A stretch of 32,055 nucleotides of DNA, taken from Clostridiaceae bacterium. GTDB lineage: Bacteria > Bacillota > Clostridia > Saccharofermentanales > DTU023. Position numbers and translations under genes: made by a program. The notes beneath the pieces were generated by a model that saw nothing but the letters and a program-made list of their open reading frames with translations, was not told the origin of the DNA and did no database searches. The DNA is taken from assembly GCA_012838135.1 (NCBI GenBank), contig DUPV01000067.1:1-32055 (forward strand), read 5' to 3'. Shown in pieces: positions 16,118 through 24,616 of this stretch. Positions within the stretch are counted from its first letter, which is position 1. Each line of letters starts with the position of its first letter.

Positions 16118-17088
16118 TATTTCTTATGCCTCCTGGCATAACTTTTAGCATGGTAGCTGATTATAATTTTAGCCCCTGCCCTCTTAATAGAATACAAAAC
16201 CTCATCTATTACAGATTCATCTACCAACCCTTGCTTAATTGCGTTCATTATCATTGAGTATTCACCGCTTACATTGTAAGCTGCGATCGGCTTTAAAAAC
16301 ATATCTGCAGTCCTTTGAATTATATCCAAATAGGCAAGAGCCGGCTTGACCATTATGATGTCGGCTCCCTCTTCAATATCATTCATATGTTCCCACATAG
16401 CCTCATCGGAATTTCTATAATCCATCTGATATGTCTTTCGATCCCCAAAGCTAGGTGCTGAATCAGCCGCTTCCCTAAAAGGCCCGTAAAAAGAAGAACT
16501 ATATTTGGCCGAATAGGCCATAATCGGAAGTTCTTCAAAACCGTTTTCGTCCAGCACTTGTCTGATATAAGCAATTCTGCCGTCCATCATATCAGACGGG
16601 GCTATCATATCCGCTCCTGCCCGGGCATGAGACAGGGATATTTTGCCGAGATATTCCAGAGTCAAATCGTTTTTCACATAGCCCTTCTCGTCGATAATCC
16701 CGCAATGACCATGATCTGTATATTCACACATGCAAATATCTGTAATAACCAGCATATCAGGATAGTTGGTTTTTATAAATCTTACAGCTTTTTGGATTAT
16801 TCCATCTTCAGCATAGGCTTGAGATGCAACACTGTCTTTATGTTGAGGTATACCGAATAACAATAGCTTGTTGATTCCTGCTTCTGCCAATTCGTCCAGT
16901 TCTTCAGACAGTCTGTCTATAGAATATCGGAAAATATTTTCCATGGATGAAATTTCTTCTTTTACATTTATCCCTTCGATGATAAATAAGGGATAGACAA
17001 AATCTTCTACTGAAAGAGACGTTTCTGCAAGCATATCCCGCATCACCCGGGATTTTCTGAGTCTCCTTGTCCTGTTAAAATTTTTCAC
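16117..17088 (-). CDS. hemB: Delta-aminolevulinic acid dehydratase (porphobilinogen synthase)
   Basis: The enzyme condenses two 5-aminolevulinate molecules to porphobilinogen. Its 323 residues match the family. The metal-site cysteines are seen in DICMCEYTDHGHCG, which predicts a zinc-type enzyme. The two active-site lysines are in YSAKYSSSFYGPFR and MVKPALAYLD (about 247). The start is GTG at 17088, inside the last 14 bases of the upstream fusion gene, and the stop overlaps hemL, so it is translationally coupled on both sides. Confidence 0.97.
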   Translation of the reverse strand: MKNFNRTRRLRKSRVMRDMLAETSLSVEDFVYPLFIIEGINVKEEISSMENIFRYSIDRLSEELDELAEAGINKLLLFGIPQHKDSVASQAYAEDGIIQKAVRFIKTNYPDMLVITDICMCEYTDHGHCGIIDEKGYVKNDLTLEYLGKISLSHARAGADMIAPSDMMDGRIAYIRQVLDENGFEELPIMAYSAKYSSSFYGPFREAADSAPSFGDRKTYQMDYRNSDEAMWEHMNDIEEGADIIMVKPALAYLDIIQRTADMFLKPIAAYNVSGEYSMIMNAIKQGLVDESVIDEVLYSIKRAGAKIIISYHAKSYARRHKK

Positions 17089-19453
17089 GTTGCTCCTTTA
17101 TAGCCTCTATGATTCCTTCGATTGTAGATTCTTCAGCTTCAATATCTACCTTATAGCCTGCTTCTTCTACAGCCCTACTGGTTATCGGACCTATGGATAT
17201 TATCCGGCCCTTCTCTAAAACGCCCTTCAAATCAGTTCCCAAAATTTCAGCAAAATTTTTGAAAGTGGATGATGAGGTAAAAATTATCTCATAGTCATCA
17301 TAATCCTTCAAACTCTCTATAATTTCTTCCTTATCCGTATTTTTTATCAATGTATCGTAAACTTCAATTTCTTTAACTAAACAAAACTCTTTTAATTCAT
17401 TTACTATTTCGTTTCTGCCAAGCCTTGCCCTTGGCACCAGAACTCTGTCATTTCTATCCACATGATTTTTTAATACTTCCACTGCTTCCATACCTTCAAA
17501 AACATCAGGCATTAAATCTGCTTTTATACCATACTTCTTAAGTGCATTATATGTTTTGATACCTATTGTACAGAACTTTGTCTTGGATAATTTTCTAACG
17601 TCTGATTCCTGTAAGAATTTATCCATAAAGAAATCAACCCCATTTACTGATGTAAAAAATATATAATCATAAATTTCTATATTTTCTATAGCTTCTTTCA
17701 GTTCTGCAGAATCTGTAAATACAGTTTCAATCATAGGAAATGACAATATATTTGCACCTAAGCTTTGAAATTTTTGAATTGTGGATTGGGCTCTCTTAGC
17801 TTCCCTGGTGATTACAATATTGTGGCCGAATAAAGGCAACTTTTCATAAAAGTTTAAATCATCTCTCAAGCTGACCGTATCACCTATGAAAATTATTGCA
17901 GGCCTTTCTATGTCAGCATTTCGAGATTTCTCGTAAATATTGGATAATTCTCCGGTTAAAACTTTTTGCCTTGAAGTTGCGGCCCATTGGATTATGGCAA
18001 CCGGTGTTTTGGGATTTTTACCATGCTCCAGCAGACCTTTGCATATCTTAGCCAAATTTTTAAAACCCATTAAAAATATCAAGCTTCCTTCGAGCCGGGC
18101 TAAATGCTTATAATTTAACTCAGCATTATCATTTCTTTGCCCTGTTATTACATGAAAAGATCTTGCAATATTCCTGAAAGTTACCGGTATACCTGCATAG
18201 CCAGGTCCTGCGATAGAAGAAGTCACGCCCGGAATAATCTCAAATTTAACTCCCCTGTCTTTCAAATAAAGCGCCTCTTCTCCACCCCTTCCGAAAACAT
18301 AGGGGTCTCCGCCTTTAAGTCTGGTTACGATCTTGCCCTTGCATGCTTCTTCGTAAAGTATTTCATTAATTTCATCCTGATTTTTATGATGATATTCCGC
18401 CTTTTTACCTACATAAATCCTCTGAGCTTCCATATTCAAATTCAGCAAGTTGGGATTTGTCAATCTATCATAAACTATTACATCGGCTTCCTCTATGGCC
18501 CTTTTCGCCTTTAAGGTCAACAGTTCCGGATCTCCCGGCCCTGCTCCTGCCAGATAAACCTTGCCCCGGAATTTTTTTAAATCATTCTTCAGTTTTTCTC
18601 CCAATTTTTCACCTAAGTTGTCTTCTATATTTCCGCATATAAAATCCCTGACCAGATTACCTTCCGAGTCCCCCAACAAGCCATCCAATCTGATCTTATC
18701 CTTCTCGATTTGTGCGTAGGCACCTACCGGAACCGTGCAGGATCCTCCTACCGTTCTCAGAAAATCTCTTTCTACTTGAGCCTGGATTTGTGATTGCTTG
18801 TGATTTAAAAGCATCAGTGCTTGATGAAGTTCTGTATTGGACTCAGAAATTTCGACGGCAAGAATTCCCTGGGCAGGAGATGACAACATTATATCCCGGT
18901 CTAAATAAATCATATTCTCAAGTTTCAGCCCCAGCCTATGGACCCCTGCCGCAGCCAGAATCACCCCGTCCAAATTTTCTTCTTCTATTTTCCTAAGCCT
19001 TGTCTCTATATTTCCCCTGATGGGAACAATTTTCAAGTCTGGTTTTAAAGACTTTATTTGAAAAGCCCGCCTTTTGCTGGATGTTCCTATTCTGGCAGCT
19101 TCCGGTAACTCCTCAAAGCTGATTTTTTCTCTTAATATCAGAACATCTCTGGGATCTTCTCTTGCGGGAACAAAAGTCAGCATTAAGCCCTGCGGCAGAC
19201 ATGCCGGCATATCTTTCATAGAATGAACGGCCATATCTATGGTTCCCTTCAATAATTCATCTTCAATCTCTTTGACAAATACTTCCTTGCCGCCTATTTG
19301 AGAAATAGACTTATCTAAAATCCTGTCCCCCTTAGTTTTTATTGTCTTAATCTTAATTTCCCAATCAGGGTATTTGTCCAGTATCAAATCCCTTACCTGC
19401 CTTGTTTGACTTAAAGCCAGGTTAGATTCTCTGCTGCCTATTGTAATTTTCAC
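17075..19453 (-). CDS. Triple fusion: HemC, uroporphyrinogen-III methyltransferase and HemD
   Basis: One 792-residue protein joins three consecutive enzymes. Residues 1 to about 296 are porphobilinogen deaminase (HemC), with GSRESNLALSQ at the start, AVHSMKDMP, and GGSCTVPVGA carrying the dipyrromethane-binding Cys near 238. Residues about 297-543 are SUMT (CobA), with VYLAGAGPGDPELLTLKA and RLKGGDPYVFGRGGEE. Residues about 544-792 are uroporphyrinogen-III synthase (HemD), with ITREAKRA, FTSVNGV and IGPITSRAVEEAGY. Together they turn porphobilinogen into uroporphyrinogen III and methylate it to precorrin-2. CobA-HemD fusions are common in Clostridia; the added HemC is less usual. The start is GTG at 19453, overlapping the sirC stop as GTGA. 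No stop or frameshift interrupts the domain joins, so it is a true fusion. Confidence 0.96.
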   Translation of the reverse strand: MKITIGSRESNLALSQTRQVRDLILDKYPDWEIKIKTIKTKGDRILDKSISQIGGKEVFVKEIEDELLKGTIDMAVHSMKDMPACLPQGLMLTFVPAREDPRDVLILREKISFEELPEAARIGTSSKRRAFQIKSLKPDLKIVPIRGNIETRLRKIEEENLDGVILAAAGVHRLGLKLENMIYLDRDIMLSSPAQGILAVEISESNTELHQALMLLNHKQSQIQAQVERDFLRTVGGSCTVPVGAYAQIEKDKIRLDGLLGDSEGNLVRDFICGNIEDNLGEKLGEKLKNDLKKFRGKVYLAGAGPGDPELLTLKAKRAIEEADVIVYDRLTNPNLLNLNMEAQRIYVGKKAEYHHKNQDEINEILYEEACKGKIVTRLKGGDPYVFGRGGEEALYLKDRGVKFEIIPGVTSSIAGPGYAGIPVTFRNIARSFHVITGQRNDNAELNYKHLARLEGSLIFLMGFKNLAKICKGLLEHGKNPKTPVAIIQWAATSRQKVLTGELSNIYEKSRNADIERPAIIFIGDTVSLRDDLNFYEKLPLFGHNIVITREAKRAQSTIQKFQSLGANILSFPMIETVFTDSAELKEAIENIEIYDYIFFTSVNGVDFFMDKFLQESDVRKLSKTKFCTIGIKTYNALKKYGIKADLMPDVFEGMEAVEVLKNHVDRNDRVLVPRARLGRNEIVNELKEFCLVKEIEVYDTLIKNTDKEEIIESLKDYDDYEIIFTSSSTFKNFAEILGTDLKGVLEKGRIISIGPITSRAVEEAGYKVDIEAEESTIEGIIEAIKEQREKF

Positions 19454-20034
19454 CTTTCTTCCTTTAACCTATTCCTATAATTTTTTACTTCTGCCAAGTC
19501 TAATTCCAAAACCTCAGACAAAATCTTATTCTTGCGATCCTTGTAATTTTCTAAAACTATAGCTCTTATTTCTTCCAATATAGCCAGATATTCATCAGTA
19601 TATCGGCTATATTTTTCTTTAACTTCATGCTTGATCTTTTTACTGAGAAGAGGGTAGAGTCCATCAGTGGAAACCGATATACTCAAGCGACCATCCAAGG
19701 CTTGAGCCGGAAAGATAATCTCGGACTTTACGGAACCGTCAACCATATTTACAAGTATATCCAGCTCCTTACAGTCTCTATATATTTGTAAATTTACCTG
19801 TCTGTTATCAGTTGCTGCTATTACCATAAAAGAATTCCTTATATATTCTTTATTATAAGTATCCTTGATGCATTCCAAATCCAGTTCCTCAAACCCTTCT
19901 TCAAATCTCGGACTGATTACCTGAATTTCTGCTCCTGATCTTATCAGAGTCTTGACCCTTCTTAAGGCAACCGGGCCGGCTCCTATAATACTGATTTTTT
20001 TGCCTTGCAGATCTATTGCCAGATTAGTGTACAC
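19450..20034 (-). CDS. sirC: Precorrin-2 dehydrogenase (siroheme synthase N-terminal type)
   Basis: The product oxidises precorrin-2 to sirohydrochlorin with NAD. The 194-residue length fits the stand-alone dehydrogenases. The nucleotide-binding GAGPVALRRVKTL motif lies near residues 18-30, followed by VIAATD and VNMVDG, and the dimer part reads ISVSTDGLYPLLSKKI. The SUMT domain found in CysG is absent here because it is in the neighbouring fusion. Ferrochelatase activity cannot be judged from sequence. The start is GTG at 20034, directly after the hemA stop, with GGAGG six bases upstream inside hemA. Confidence 0.93.
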   Translation of the reverse strand: MYTNLAIDLQGKKISIIGAGPVALRRVKTLIRSGAEIQVISPRFEEGFEELDLECIKDTYNKEYIRNSFMVIAATDNRQVNLQIYRDCKELDILVNMVDGSVKSEIIFPAQALDGRLSISVSTDGLYPLLSKKIKHEVKEKYSRYTDEYLAILEEIRAIVLENYKDRKNKILSEVLELDLAEVKNYRNRLKEER

Positions 20035-21267
20035 TTATGCCTCCAGGTCAAAAAGCTCCTTCATTGTTTCCCGGTATCTTTCATCATCCGAATTGTCTTT
20101 AATTTTGAGGATCGCCTCTCTTGTAATCCTATTTAAAGAATAAGAAATAACTTGTTCAACAATACGTTTCTCCCTTGAAGACATATTTAATTTTCTATTC
20201 AAATAATTCAAGGAATCTTTTTCGATTTCATTTTTTTTGTCATTTAAGGATGAAAGGATAGGAGCTACTTTGCTTGTCCTCAGCCAGTCCATATAGTCGT
20301 CTACATCTTCATTGATTAATTTTTCCGCCCGGCTGACAAGCTCCCTTCTTTTTTCTAAATTTTGAACACTCTTATTTTCTAAATCGTCAAGAGTGTAGAG
20401 GCTTACCCTTTTTAAATTACCAATTCTCTCATCTATATCTCTGGGCAAACCTAAATCTAAAATATAGATGTCTTTATCCAGCTCCGGAAATTCCTCGTAC
20501 TTAATTATGGTATGGACAGCCGCCGTAGCTGAAATCAGAATATCGACTTCCCTGATAATCTCATATCTGTCTCCGTATTCTATTTTTTTAGTTTTAGGGA
20601 ATCGCTTGAATAATTCATCCAGCCTGCTATCCCTGCGATTGGTTATATAGATTTGTGAAAGGCCTATATTATAAAGGTATGTCAAGCTTAGCTCCGACAT
20701 CTCTCCGGCTCCTATCAGTAAGGCTTTTTTACCGCTTAAATTCGGAATTTTTTCTTGAATCATCTTAACTCCGATATATGAGGCGGATATAGGTATGGTA
20801 GAAATACCTACCTTATTTCTTATTTTCTTTCCTACAGAAATAGCCATCTGGAACAATCTATTTAAGATTTTTTTAGAAAATTTCAATTCCATTGAAAACT
20901 CCATGGCTGACTTTACCTGATTCAGAATCTGATCCTCACCGATTACCTTAGAATCCAAACCGCCACTTACCATAAATAGATGCTCAACCATTTCTCTGCC
21001 TGTCTCAGAAAATATGTATTCATCAATTTGCTGATATGAAAAACAAGACTTATAAAAATCTATGATTATATCCTTGCAAGAGGAAGCCTTATTATTTGCA
21101 TAATATATTTCTGACCTGTTACAAGTAGAAAGAATCACAATCTCATCAATTTTATTTTGCAAAACAGAAGAAATCTCTATTCTCTTTGATTCGGAAAAAT
21201 TAAACTTTTCTCTAATCTCAATCGGCGTCAAATTGTGATTTATGCCGACTACTCCAATTTCCAACAT
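20035..21267 (-). CDS. hemA: Glutamyl-tRNA reductase
   Basis: This NADPH enzyme reduces glutamyl-tRNA to glutamate-1-semialdehyde and commits glutamate to tetrapyrroles. The 410-residue protein has the catalytic Cys49 in STCNRSEIY, the substrate-domain stretch GLDSKVIGEDQILNQVK, the NADPH-binding GAGEMSEL and a helical dimerisation C-terminus. ATG at 21267 has GGAG six bases upstream. It is the first gene of the operon, preceded by a 108-bp gap with a perfect inverted repeat, so the operon promoter probably lies there. Genes downstream follow with no gap. Confidence 0.97.
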   Translation of the reverse strand: MLEIGVVGINHNLTPIEIREKFNFSESKRIEISSVLQNKIDEIVILSTCNRSEIYYANNKASSCKDIIIDFYKSCFSYQQIDEYIFSETGREMVEHLFMVSGGLDSKVIGEDQILNQVKSAMEFSMELKFSKKILNRLFQMAISVGKKIRNKVGISTIPISASYIGVKMIQEKIPNLSGKKALLIGAGEMSELSLTYLYNIGLSQIYITNRRDSRLDELFKRFPKTKKIEYGDRYEIIREVDILISATAAVHTIIKYEEFPELDKDIYILDLGLPRDIDERIGNLKRVSLYTLDDLENKSVQNLEKRRELVSRAEKLINEDVDDYMDWLRTSKVAPILSSLNDKKNEIEKDSLNYLNRKLNMSSREKRIVEQVISYSLNRITREAILKIKDNSDDERYRETMKELFDLEA

Positions 21268-21340
21268 GTCTTCTCCAAATTTTCTGTAAAATTCAACCAG
21301 CGAACAATCTTCATGTTTTTTTATAATCCTATCACACTAA

Positions 21341-21363
21341 TCTGATTATGTGCATTAATCAGA
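21341..21363. promoter_or_regulatory. Inverted repeat upstream of hemA
   Basis: TCTGATTA (21341-21348), a 7-nt spacer and TAATCAGA (21356-21363) form perfect 8-bp arms between the esterase stop and the hemA start. It may be an operator for the hem operon or an end structure for the esterase transcript; no T run follows on the minus strand. Confidence 0.35.
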
Positions 21364-21375
21364 CTTAAAAAGTTT

Positions 21376-22890
21376 TTATGCTATAAAGTTATCGTCTCTG
21401 CCTCGCATGAACGATTTCGCAATTTTGCTGAACAAGCCGGAATCTTGAAGCTTTTCAATTATTTCTCTTTGTGGAAAATCAATAAGCTGAGCTTCTGTTC
21501 CTTCATACAGAGTAATTTTTCCATTTTTGCCAAATGGTTCACGTCCGGGAATGTTGCCGTTTTTGATAAAGGCAATCCAGTCATTTTGTAAAATTTCCAT
21601 TTGCACTAAATTCTTTTCTGTTACGGTCATATCGATATCGTGGAGTGTGCCAAAAATAAACGGAAACTCAGCACAGTGATATGCACCGCGTAAGCCGTTC
21701 CAGATGTTTGGTACGAAATTCAGACGGTATCCGTAACAGGGAGCTAAATTTGAATATAGCTTCATCTCACGCAGAGCAGTAACGTGAAAAAACATTTCCA
21801 TCATTTTGAATTGCACCTTGGTAATGTCTTGGTATTTTTTGCGAAGTTCATCTGCTAAGATCAATCCATCTTGCCCATATTTATTTAAAATATGCTCACG
21901 AAAGTTTGTTTCCTTGGTTGTAATTCCCAATCCCCTGTACCACGATTTATTATTAATCATCTCTAATTCGTCTTCTGTCGTTCCGAGCATAACAGGCTTT
22001 GGAGAAAATTCAGCTTTCTCCATCAAGATTCTTGCATCATCTTTGAGTAGTACGCCGTCAATGACAGGCGAGGCTAAAAACTCAAGCGGCATTTTCAGTT
22101 TGAGCAGTTTTTTTGTAGAAAGAGAAAGTAATTCTTCCGTATTTGATAAACGATTGTTTTTCAAAAAGCCTCTTGCAATTTTTTCTGCTGTTTCTAAAGT
22201 CATGCATTCATTTGCCCCGGCAGAGCACACAATGAGTTGGTCAAAATATTTTGAACTTTCTTCGCTCATCATGTGAGTTGATACAGAAAGTCCGCCTGCA
22301 GACTGCCCCAATAACGTAATATTGGCCGTATCTCCGCCAAATTCTCCAATATTGCAGCGAATCCATTTGAGGGCACGTTGTTGATCAAAAAAACCGCGGT
22401 TGACGGAGAGTTTTCCATTAATCATAACAGGAATGAAGCCTTCAACGCCCAAGCGATAATTTAGCGTTACAACGACAATACCTTTAGCAGCCAAATACCT
22501 GCCATTATACAGAGGTGTCGTTCCGGAGCCGTAAGTAAAACCGCCGCCGTGAATAAAAACCAGCACCGGTTTTTTGCCTCGAGTGTTATTTGTCCAGATA
22601 TTGAGCACAAAAGCGTTCTCGGATGTTTTGTCCTTATCTGTCAAAATTTCCTTGCGCATCATCGGGTTTTTCAGAAATGCATTAATCAGAGGTGGCACTT
22701 TGTTCTGAGGAAAGCACATCCCTATCCCCGAATTGACCGGATCATCTTTATAACTTTCGATCATTGTCGGCATTCCGAAACGTTCAGCTGTCGCATAGGG
22801 AATACCAAGAAAACTTTGAACATCGATGTCATTTACTTTTTCGTTTTCATAAATAAAGGTTCCTAAATTTAATTGTTGTGTAAATTTCAT
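21376..22890 (-). CDS. Type-B carboxylesterase
   Basis: This 504-residue alpha/beta hydrolase belongs to the carboxylesterase/lipase type-B family (PnbA-like). The oxyanion-hole motif reads FIHGGGFTYGSGTTP, the nucleophile is S197 in GQSAGGLSVSTH, and the catalytic-His region is GAYHCAEFPFIFG. An acidic triad residue is likely in LGTTEDELEM. There is no signal peptide, so it is cytoplasmic. The natural substrate is unknown; relatives cleave carboxylic esters and some carbamates. ATG at 22890 has a modest GAGG site nine bases upstream. It is followed by the hem operon on the same strand but with a 108-bp gap, so it is probably an independent unit. Confidence 0.92.
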   Translation of the reverse strand: MKFTQQLNLGTFIYENEKVNDIDVQSFLGIPYATAERFGMPTMIESYKDDPVNSGIGMCFPQNKVPPLINAFLKNPMMRKEILTDKDKTSENAFVLNIWTNNTRGKKPVLVFIHGGGFTYGSGTTPLYNGRYLAAKGIVVVTLNYRLGVEGFIPVMINGKLSVNRGFFDQQRALKWIRCNIGEFGGDTANITLLGQSAGGLSVSTHMMSEESSKYFDQLIVCSAGANECMTLETAEKIARGFLKNNRLSNTEELLSLSTKKLLKLKMPLEFLASPVIDGVLLKDDARILMEKAEFSPKPVMLGTTEDELEMINNKSWYRGLGITTKETNFREHILNKYGQDGLILADELRKKYQDITKVQFKMMEMFFHVTALREMKLYSNLAPCYGYRLNFVPNIWNGLRGAYHCAEFPFIFGTLHDIDMTVTEKNLVQMEILQNDWIAFIKNGNIPGREPFGKNGKITLYEGTEAQLIDFPQREIIEKLQDSGLFSKIAKSFMRGRDDNFIA

Positions 22891-22919
22891 ATAATTATAC
22901 CTCGTATATTAGTTTTTAG

Positions 22920-22948
22920 GAGCAGGATTACTGCTATATATCCTGCTC
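22920..22948. other. 9-bp stem hairpin upstream of the esterase and IS element
   Basis: GAGCAGGAT (22920-22928) and ATCCTGCTC (22940-22948) pair perfectly around an 11-nt loop. No T run follows on either strand. It lies in the esterase leader and close to the probable left end of the IS110 element; its role is unclear. Confidence 0.5.
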
Positions 22949-22984
22949 AGGTTGATGTTTTAAACACCCTGTTTAATAATGGTT

Positions 22985-23175
22985 TTAGAAAGGCCATTGA
23001 GGTAAGTTCTGTCTCACCTTGAGGTATCTTAAGGATAACTTCTATTGGAGTAAGTTCCCCCAGGCCTTATGATTAGCTTCGAACCGCTGGATGTTTGTCA
23101 GCTCCCAAGCTCCTTTAGCAGGAGGAATCATGCAGCTTTTGGGCTGAGTGAATTCGAATACGAGGGTGTCGATGC
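22985..23175 (+). ncRNA. Candidate bridge RNA of the IS110 element
   Basis: Two large stem-loops can be drawn. The first is closed by AAGGCC (22990-22995) and GGCCTT (23063-23068). Inside it are hairpins CCTTGAG-GTAT-CTTAAGG (23018-23035) and GGATAACTT...AAGTTCC. The second contains CAGCTCCCAA paired with TTGGGCTG and an inner CTCCT-TTAGC-AGGAG hairpin, within TTCGAA repeats at about 23078 and 23153. Two internal-loop stem-loops upstream of an IS110 transposase match the known plan of bridge RNAs, with target-binding and donor-binding loops. The loops that would pair with target and donor were not resolved. Confidence 0.5.
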
Positions 23176-23242
23176 GTAAGTGCCCAGGGTGTTTACTTCA
23201 ACCGACCTTTCCATTTTTCAGAAAGAAAGGAGGTGAAGACTT

Positions 23243-24487
23243 ACGTTAGACACTGTTTTCATCGGCATTGATGTGAGTTCTCAGGCGAATGCGGTTCACG
23301 TTATGGATCATCACGGGGACAAGATGTTTGGTGACGAGTTTCCTAATTCCAGGATTGGCAGCACCAAAATGGTGGCTTCTATTCTTGCCAAAAACGATTG
23401 CAAGGATAAGCACCTATGCTTTGGTCTTGAGGCTACAGGACACTATGGGGATCATCTGGCAATCTTCCTTAGGGAAACACCGATGTTAAAAAACATCTCC
23501 CGTGCTGTCTATTTACTGAATCCTAAGCAAATCAAAAAGTTTCGTGACAGTTATTCGGATATTCCGAAAACGGATTTCACGGACGCTTTCGTCATTGCGG
23601 ACAGTCTCCGTTTTGGCCGGATAGGCATGAAAGGATCTATCGTGGAAGATAAATATTTAGCCTTACAAAGCTTGACCCGTTGGCGCTTTCAAACCGCCAA
23701 GGACTTGACCAGAGAGAAGAATAGATACTTACAAAATCTATTTCTCAAGTTTTCTACCTTTGCTCAACTTCAGGCTAGCTCAGAGAGTCTTTTTTCGGAT
23801 ACTTTTGGCAACACAGCTCTTCAGTTAATGGAAGAGTTTGACAGTGTCGATGAGATTGCCTATTGTCCTTTAGAGGAACTTGTAGACTTTCTCGTAGAAC
23901 ACTCCAAAAACCATTTCAAAGATCCTGAAGGGCTTGCCGAAGAGCTTAAAAAGGCTGCCAGAAGTTCGTACCGTTTATCCAAGGCGGTGAACAACTCCCT
24001 CAATCAGGTGATGGCTATGCAAATCAATACAATACGGTTTCTCCAACAACAATTAAAGGAAACCGACAAGTATATTGAGAAGCAAATGACAGCCATCCCC
24101 TGCACCTTGACTTCTGTACCCGGCATTGGCCCGGTATATGCGGCCGGGCTTATAGCTGAGATAGGGGACGTTAAGCGTTTTAAGAATGAGGCTGCCTTAG
24201 CCAAATATGCAGGACTCACTTGGACAAAACACCAGTCCGGTAAGTTTGAGGCGGAGAATAGCCGTCTCATTCAAGGTGGGAACAAATTCCTCAGATACTA
24301 CTTTTGCCAAGCAGCAAACAAAGTTAGGTTGCATGATCCTGACTACAGAAGCTTTTACCAAAGTAAACTGAGAGAATGTAAAACATCCCCACACAAACGT
24401 GCACTCGTCCTAACTGCTAGAAAACTTGTCCGTCTGGTCTATGCTCTGCTGCGTGACCAGCGACTTTATAAAATCCAGACAAAATAG
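23243..24487 (+). CDS. IS110-family transposase (DEDD recombinase)
   Basis: The product has an N-terminal RuvC-like domain beginning DTVFIGIDVSSQ and continuing with FGLEATGHYGDHLA and KTDFTDAFVIADSL, giving the DEDD acidic set. A coiled middle follows, then a C-terminal Transposase_20 domain with SVPGIGPVYAAGLIAEIGD, KYAGLTWTKHQSGKFE and GGNKFLRYYFCQAAN, the region of the catalytic serine. The only standard start near the front, GTG at 23273, falls just after the first catalytic Asp and would inactivate the protein. A strong AGGAGGTG site (23228-23235) is seven bases before an ACG codon at 23243, and an in-frame TGA lies at 23234. I infer a non-standard start at ACG (or the next few codons). 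The remainder is intact, about 414 residues. Confidence 0.92.
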   Translation, partial: TLDTVFIGIDVSSQANAVHVMDHHGDKMFGDEFPNSRIGSTKMVASILAKNDCKDKHLCFGLEATGHYGDHLAIFLRETPMLKNISRAVYLLNPKQIKKFRDSYSDIPKTDFTDAFVIADSLRFGRIGMKGSIVEDKYLALQSLTRWRFQTAKDLTREKNRYLQNLFLKFSTFAQLQASSESLFSDTFGNTALQLMEEFDSVDEIAYCPLEELVDFLVEHSKNHFKDPEGLAEELKKAARSSYRLSKAVNNSLNQVMAMQINTIRFLQQQLKETDKYIEKQMTAIPCTLTSVPGIGPVYAAGLIAEIGDVKRFKNEAALAKYAGLTWTKHQSGKFEAENSRLIQGGNKFLRYYFCQAANKVRLHDPDYRSFYQSKLRECKTSPHKRALVLTARKLVRLVYALLRDQRLYKIQTK

Positions 24488-24513
24488 ATAAGTCTACTGC
24501 GTCTGTTTTTTTC

Positions 24514-24535
24514 ACCACGGGTTAGTGGTTTTATT
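24514..24535 (+). terminator. Weak hairpin with T-rich tail after the transposase
   Basis: ACCAC (24514-24518) and GTGGT (24525-24529) form a 5-bp stem followed by TTTATTT, 27 bases after the transposase stop. It may end the transposase transcript. Confidence 0.4.
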
Positions 24536-24616
24536 TAGTATGCTCACATTTGTTCAAAGCTATTCATTTTTCAAGGTGCGGTGCGGAATTTGCTACTTGA
24601 CTATTTACCGCTGGAC

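Larger units (their letters stand above)
22980..24535 (+). mobile_element. IS110-family insertion sequence (ends approximate)
   Basis: The element contains one DEDD-type transposase gene and a 5' non-coding leader of about 260 bp with strong secondary structure. This is the layout of the IS110 group, which uses a bridge RNA encoded next to its left end. IS110 elements lack long terminal inverted repeats, so the ends cannot be fixed by eye. The left end is set just before the structured leader and the right end after the hairpin that follows the transposase stop. It inserted between the esterase and the ABC transporter operon. Confidence 0.7.
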
